DNA of 64,000 nt from Rhodoferax sp. GW822-FHT02A01 (GTDB taxonomy: Bacteria > Pseudomonadota > Gammaproteobacteria > Burkholderiales > Burkholderiaceae_C): the NCBI RefSeq assembly GCF_038784515.1, contig NZ_CP152376.1, positions 5,208,001-5,272,000 of the forward strand, written 5' to 3'. The notes below the pieces were generated by a model that ran no database searches, had not been told where the DNA came from, and saw nothing but the letters and a program-made list of their open reading frames with translations. Of this stretch, positions 62,612 to 64,000 are shown piece by piece (within the stretch, counting starts at the first letter, position 1; the number at the start of each line of letters is the position of its first letter). The translations under genes were made by a program, and so were the position numbers.

Positions 62612-63580
62612 ATGGCACATCTCGTCAACACCGTGGCCTTTTGCGGCGCTACACCCTGGCATGGGATTGGCAATGCGCTCCCTCCCAAACAGCCTCTGTC
62701 TGCATGGGCCGAGGCAGCAGGTATGAACTGGAACATCTGCTCCAGCCCTGTGCGCTACATGACTGAACAGGCGGGTAGTCTGGGCAGCATCATGTCGTTC
62801 GATGCCCAAAAAGTCCTCTACCGCAGCGATACCAAAGCCCCCCTGTCGGTTGTCTCTGACCGCTACGAAATCGTGCAGCCCCGTGACATCCTGGAGTTCT
62901 ACCGGGACTTGTCCGAAGTTTCCGGTTTTTCTCTGGAGACCGCCGGGGTTCTCAAGGAAGGCCGCAAGTTCTGGGCCCTGGCCAAAACCGGCAAATCCGC
63001 CGCCCTCAAGGGAGGCGATGTGGTCAACGGCTATTTGCTTCTGGCCACATCCTGCGATGGCACCCTGGCAACCACGGCCACCCCCACCACGATCCGGGTG
63101 GTGTGCAACAACACACTGACCATCGCCCTGAATGGTGCAACAGGTGCCATCAAGGTACCACACAGCACCAAGTTTGATGCGCAGGCAGTCAAGAAGCAAT
63201 TGGGTGTTGCGGTTTCACAGTGGGATGTTTTTCTGTACGCCATGAAGACGCTCTCCGAGCGCAAGGTCAAGACCCATGAGTCCATGAACTACTTCTTGAA
63301 GGTACTGTGCCAGACAGACGGACTTTCGGACCCTGCTCTGGGCCTCTCCAATGAACGTGCCCTGAAGCGCGTGCAGGCGCTCTACGAAGGACAGGGTAAA
63401 GGCTCGGAACTGTCGTCCGCAAACGGCACTGCCTGGGGCCTGCTCAACGCGGTGACTGAGTTTGTGGACCACCAGAAACAGGCCCGTTCCCGCGAATCAC
63501 GCCTGGATAGTTCGTGGTTCGGCCAGGGTGCTGCTCTCAAGCAGCGCGCCCTGGATCAAGCCCTGCAACTGGTGGCATGA
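62612..63580 (+). CDS. DUF932 domain protein (plasmid/ICE-associated)
   Basis: A 322-residue member of DUF932 (phage/plasmid-like TIGR03299 group): FCGATPWHGIGNALPPKQPL near the start, APLSVVSDRYEIVQPRDILE, GRKFWALAKTGKSA, VNGYLLLATSCDGTLATTAT and TTIRVVCNNTLTIAL. Family members are frequent on plasmids, ICEs and phages; function unknown, often next to recombination genes. AAGGAA precedes the ATG at 62612; the frame upstream is open but not protein-like. The following gene is YqaJ-like, supporting a recombination or DNA-processing module. Confidence 0.9.
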   Translation: MAHLVNTVAFCGATPWHGIGNALPPKQPLSAWAEAAGMNWNICSSPVRYMTEQAGSLGSIMSFDAQKVLYRSDTKAPLSVVSDRYEIVQPRDILEFYRDLSEVSGFSLETAGVLKEGRKFWALAKTGKSAALKGGDVVNGYLLLATSCDGTLATTATPTTIRVVCNNTLTIALNGATGAIKVPHSTKFDAQAVKKQLGVAVSQWDVFLYAMKTLSERKVKTHESMNYFLKVLCQTDGLSDPALGLSNERALKRVQALYEGQGKGSELSSANGTAWGLLNAVTEFVDHQKQARSRESRLDSSWFGQGAALKQRALDQALQLVA

Positions 63581-63636
63581 GGGCAGCGACCTACCCAATC
63601 ACCATTACCCCCCTCCCCCGCAACCCTGCGTCATAA

Positions 63637-63670
63637 GCCCCGCCCAGTCTTCGGACTGCGCGGGGCATTT
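63637..63670 (+). terminator. Hairpin between DUF932 and YqaJ-like genes
   Basis: GCCCCG and CAGTC on the left arm pair with GACTG and CGGGGC on the right, with a TTCG tetraloop and a 2x2 internal loop (63637-63666), followed by ATTTTG. Likely an attenuating terminator within the module. Confidence 0.55.
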
Positions 63671-63685
63671 TGTTGGAAACTCACC

Positions 63686-64000
63686 ATGAAACACCCCATG
63701 AAAGCCCCTCCACCGGGGGCATCCCGATCTGCGGCCTCTCGACCCGCTGCTTCCCGACCGGCCCTCAAACTGGTCAGGACCCACGACATGCAACGCGACG
63801 AATGGCTCTCTGTTCGCAAAGGTGGCATTGGCAGCTCCGATGCCGCAGCAGCCGTTGGCCTCAATCCGTACCAGTCCCCACTTGAGCTGTGGATGATCAA
63901 GACGGGGCGGGATGCCGATCTGCCTAAACCAGACCCCACTGACGACACCAGTGCAGTGTTTTTTGGGAACCTCTTGGAACCCATTGTTTCATCACTCTAT
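63686..64000 (+). CDS. YqaJ-type viral recombinase / lambda exonuclease-like nuclease, N-terminal part
   Basis: The first 105 residues of a gene running off the window end. After a Pro/Ala/Ser-rich lead comes the YqaJ family start: QRDEWLSVRKGGIGSSDAAA, AVGLNPYQSPLELWMIKTG and VFFGNLLEPIVSSLY, matching the lambda-exonuclease fold with the acidic E in the GNLLEP motif. These nucleases pair with RecT/Bet annealing proteins in phages and ICEs. A start codon at 63686 (ATG) is used; other in-frame starts are possible. Confidence 0.85.
   Translation, partial: MKHPMKAPPPGASRSAASRPAASRPALKLVRTHDMQRDEWLSVRKGGIGSSDAAAAVGLNPYQSPLELWMIKTGRDADLPKPDPTDDTSAVFFGNLLEPIVSSLY

Overview
The window looks like a Comamonadaceae-type betaproteobacterium (Rhodoferax/Polaromonas/Acidovorax neighbourhood). 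This is inferred from the high GC of positions 1-27.8 kb and from the mix of families there (SbtA, DUF3309, RcnB-like, BON, BrkB, DUF1003, CHASE3 hybrid kinase). No rRNA, complete tRNA or housekeeping marker is present to fix the taxonomy.

Positions 1-24.5 kb are a chromosomal envelope/stress cluster: lipocalin, OmpA-like and RcnB-like secreted proteins, a YqjD/YqjE-like membrane operon, two BON lipoproteins, glycine-zipper and beta/gamma-crystallin proteins, a frameshifted cardiolipin-synthase-like gene, a DUF1003-BrkB-DUF1003 operon, an XRE/MFS pair, an MtfA-like peptidase, and a MacAB-like ABC exporter next to a cytochrome c. A hybrid kinase, a response regulator and a Crp/Fnr regulator with 4-nt overlaps form a likely signalling operon in the middle (5.9-10.6 kb). 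From 24.7 to 27.8 kb come a VOC-membrane protein, a TauD-like dioxygenase and a PuuB-like oxidase.

From 28 kb on is accessory DNA of lower and patchy GC. A tyrosine integrase (28.1-29.4 kb) sits beside a tRNA-3'-end-like att candidate. It is followed by a wrecked IS3-family element, a methyltransferase and a glycosyltransferase. Then comes a striking locus (34.2-49.8 kb): a lipoprotein resembling the immunity/accessory lipoproteins of T6SS phospholipase (Tle1/DUF2235) effectors, a 3303-residue secreted protein with a Tle1-like hydrolase domain, RTX repeats, YD-like repeats and a type I secretion tail, and a complete type I secretion system (ABC transporter, HlyD adaptor, TolC-like channel). 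I read it as a candidate T1SS-exported lipase with its own immunity protein.

A degraded second integrase (about 51 kb) and an HsdM-like scrap mark older island junctions. At 51.7-61.6 kb lies a tightly overlapping six-gene minus-strand operon: AbrB-like regulator, DUF4007 protein, large P-loop ATPase, PAPS-reductase-like PP-loop protein, dual-GHKL histidine-kinase-like protein and receiver-like protein. It looks like a defence or DNA/RNA-sulfur-modification system of an unusual type. The last 2 kb (small membrane protein, zinc-ribbon/glycine-zipper protein, DUF932 protein, start of a YqaJ-type nuclease) look like an ICE or plasmid module that continues past the window.
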